Origin: a virus
Length of the DNA: 64,000 nucleotides
IMG/VR virus record: IMGVR_UViG_3300042922_000982
Span: 93,407 to 157,406 of that record
Reading direction: 5' to 3' (one strand)
The notes under the pieces are model-generated. The model was not told the origin of the DNA. It did not search any database and saw only the letters and a program-made list of their open reading frames with translations. How positions within the stretch are numbered: the stretch's first letter is position 1; every line of letters begins with the position of its first letter. The position numbers and the translations under genes were made by a program. Shown here piece after piece: positions 63,994 to 64,000 of the stretch.

Positions 63994-64000
63994 CTGGGGC

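Noticed and set aside
1-64000. Prophage with lysogeny genes
   Set aside because: No integrase, excisionase pair or CI-peptidase-type repressor is visible; the Xre-like and LexA-like proteins alone are insufficient, though genes outside the window could change this.

Overview
The window is one continuous block of a double-stranded DNA tailed-phage genome (or prophage) in which every supportable gene lies on the minus strand, so transcription runs from position 64000 towards 1. Diagnostic phage genes are a large terminase subunit with a C-terminal zinc ribbon (26955-28970), an HK97-type portal (15154-16809), a MuF-type head protein fused to a Nudix domain (10819-12663), an amidase endolysin with membrane partners (61-64 kb), RusA, an SSB, a helicase loader, and a lambda-O-like initiator carrying its own iteron cluster. 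The DNA is GC-rich (about two thirds by eye) and saturated with the octamer GCGATCGC, the HIP1 palindrome typical of cyanobacterial genomes. I infer a cyanobacterial host, probably a high-GC freshwater type. No photosynthesis gene, integrase, major capsid or tail gene is visible. Capsid and tail genes are expected beyond position 1.

Layout in transcription order. 63957-60932: lysis cassette (small protein, holin candidate, amidase, membrane-anchored protein with a beta-rich C-terminus, small beta protein, membrane-anchored coiled coil), closed by an intrinsic terminator. 60915-54374: replication and nucleotide module (RusA, HTH regulator, initiator with origin-like iterons, DnaC/IstB-like loader, two-OB SSB, HNH protein, ThyX). 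54377-51536: two paralogous D12-class adenine methyltransferases flanking a winged-helix gene. 51532-39973: a long run of small accessory genes, many with CxxC zinc ribbons, plus an HNH nuclease, an HExxH protein and an AAA+ ATPase beside a membrane protein. 39576-35138: nucleotide genes (deoxyribosyltransferase-like, thymidylate kinase), small proteins and a 367-bp control region. 35081-28974: further small genes, two lipoproteins, a LexA-type DNA-binding protein, a five-ribbon protein and a possible small terminase subunit. 28970-22516: terminase and a large coiled-coil protein. 22512-16915: three tandem DNA-binding paralogues and small proteins. 16809-1: portal, Nudix-MuF and three consecutive proteins sharing an N-terminal tag, the last a 2128-residue protein with a sigma-70-like segment and a SNF2/DEAH helicase.

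The most novel-looking part is the 1-13 kb block. Three adjacent proteins share an N-terminal tag of about 37 residues, and the MuF C-terminus is duplicated in its neighbour. I infer that they are co-packaged virion proteins and that the giant helicase/sigma-like protein is a candidate injected factor for takeover or anti-restriction, analogous in logic to P1 DarB. Other notable items are the origin-like array inside the initiator gene, the twin methyltransferases in a HIP1-rich genome, and the terminase zinc-ribbon tail that also occurs in the adjacent small gene. All statements rest on reading the sequence; no database search was run.
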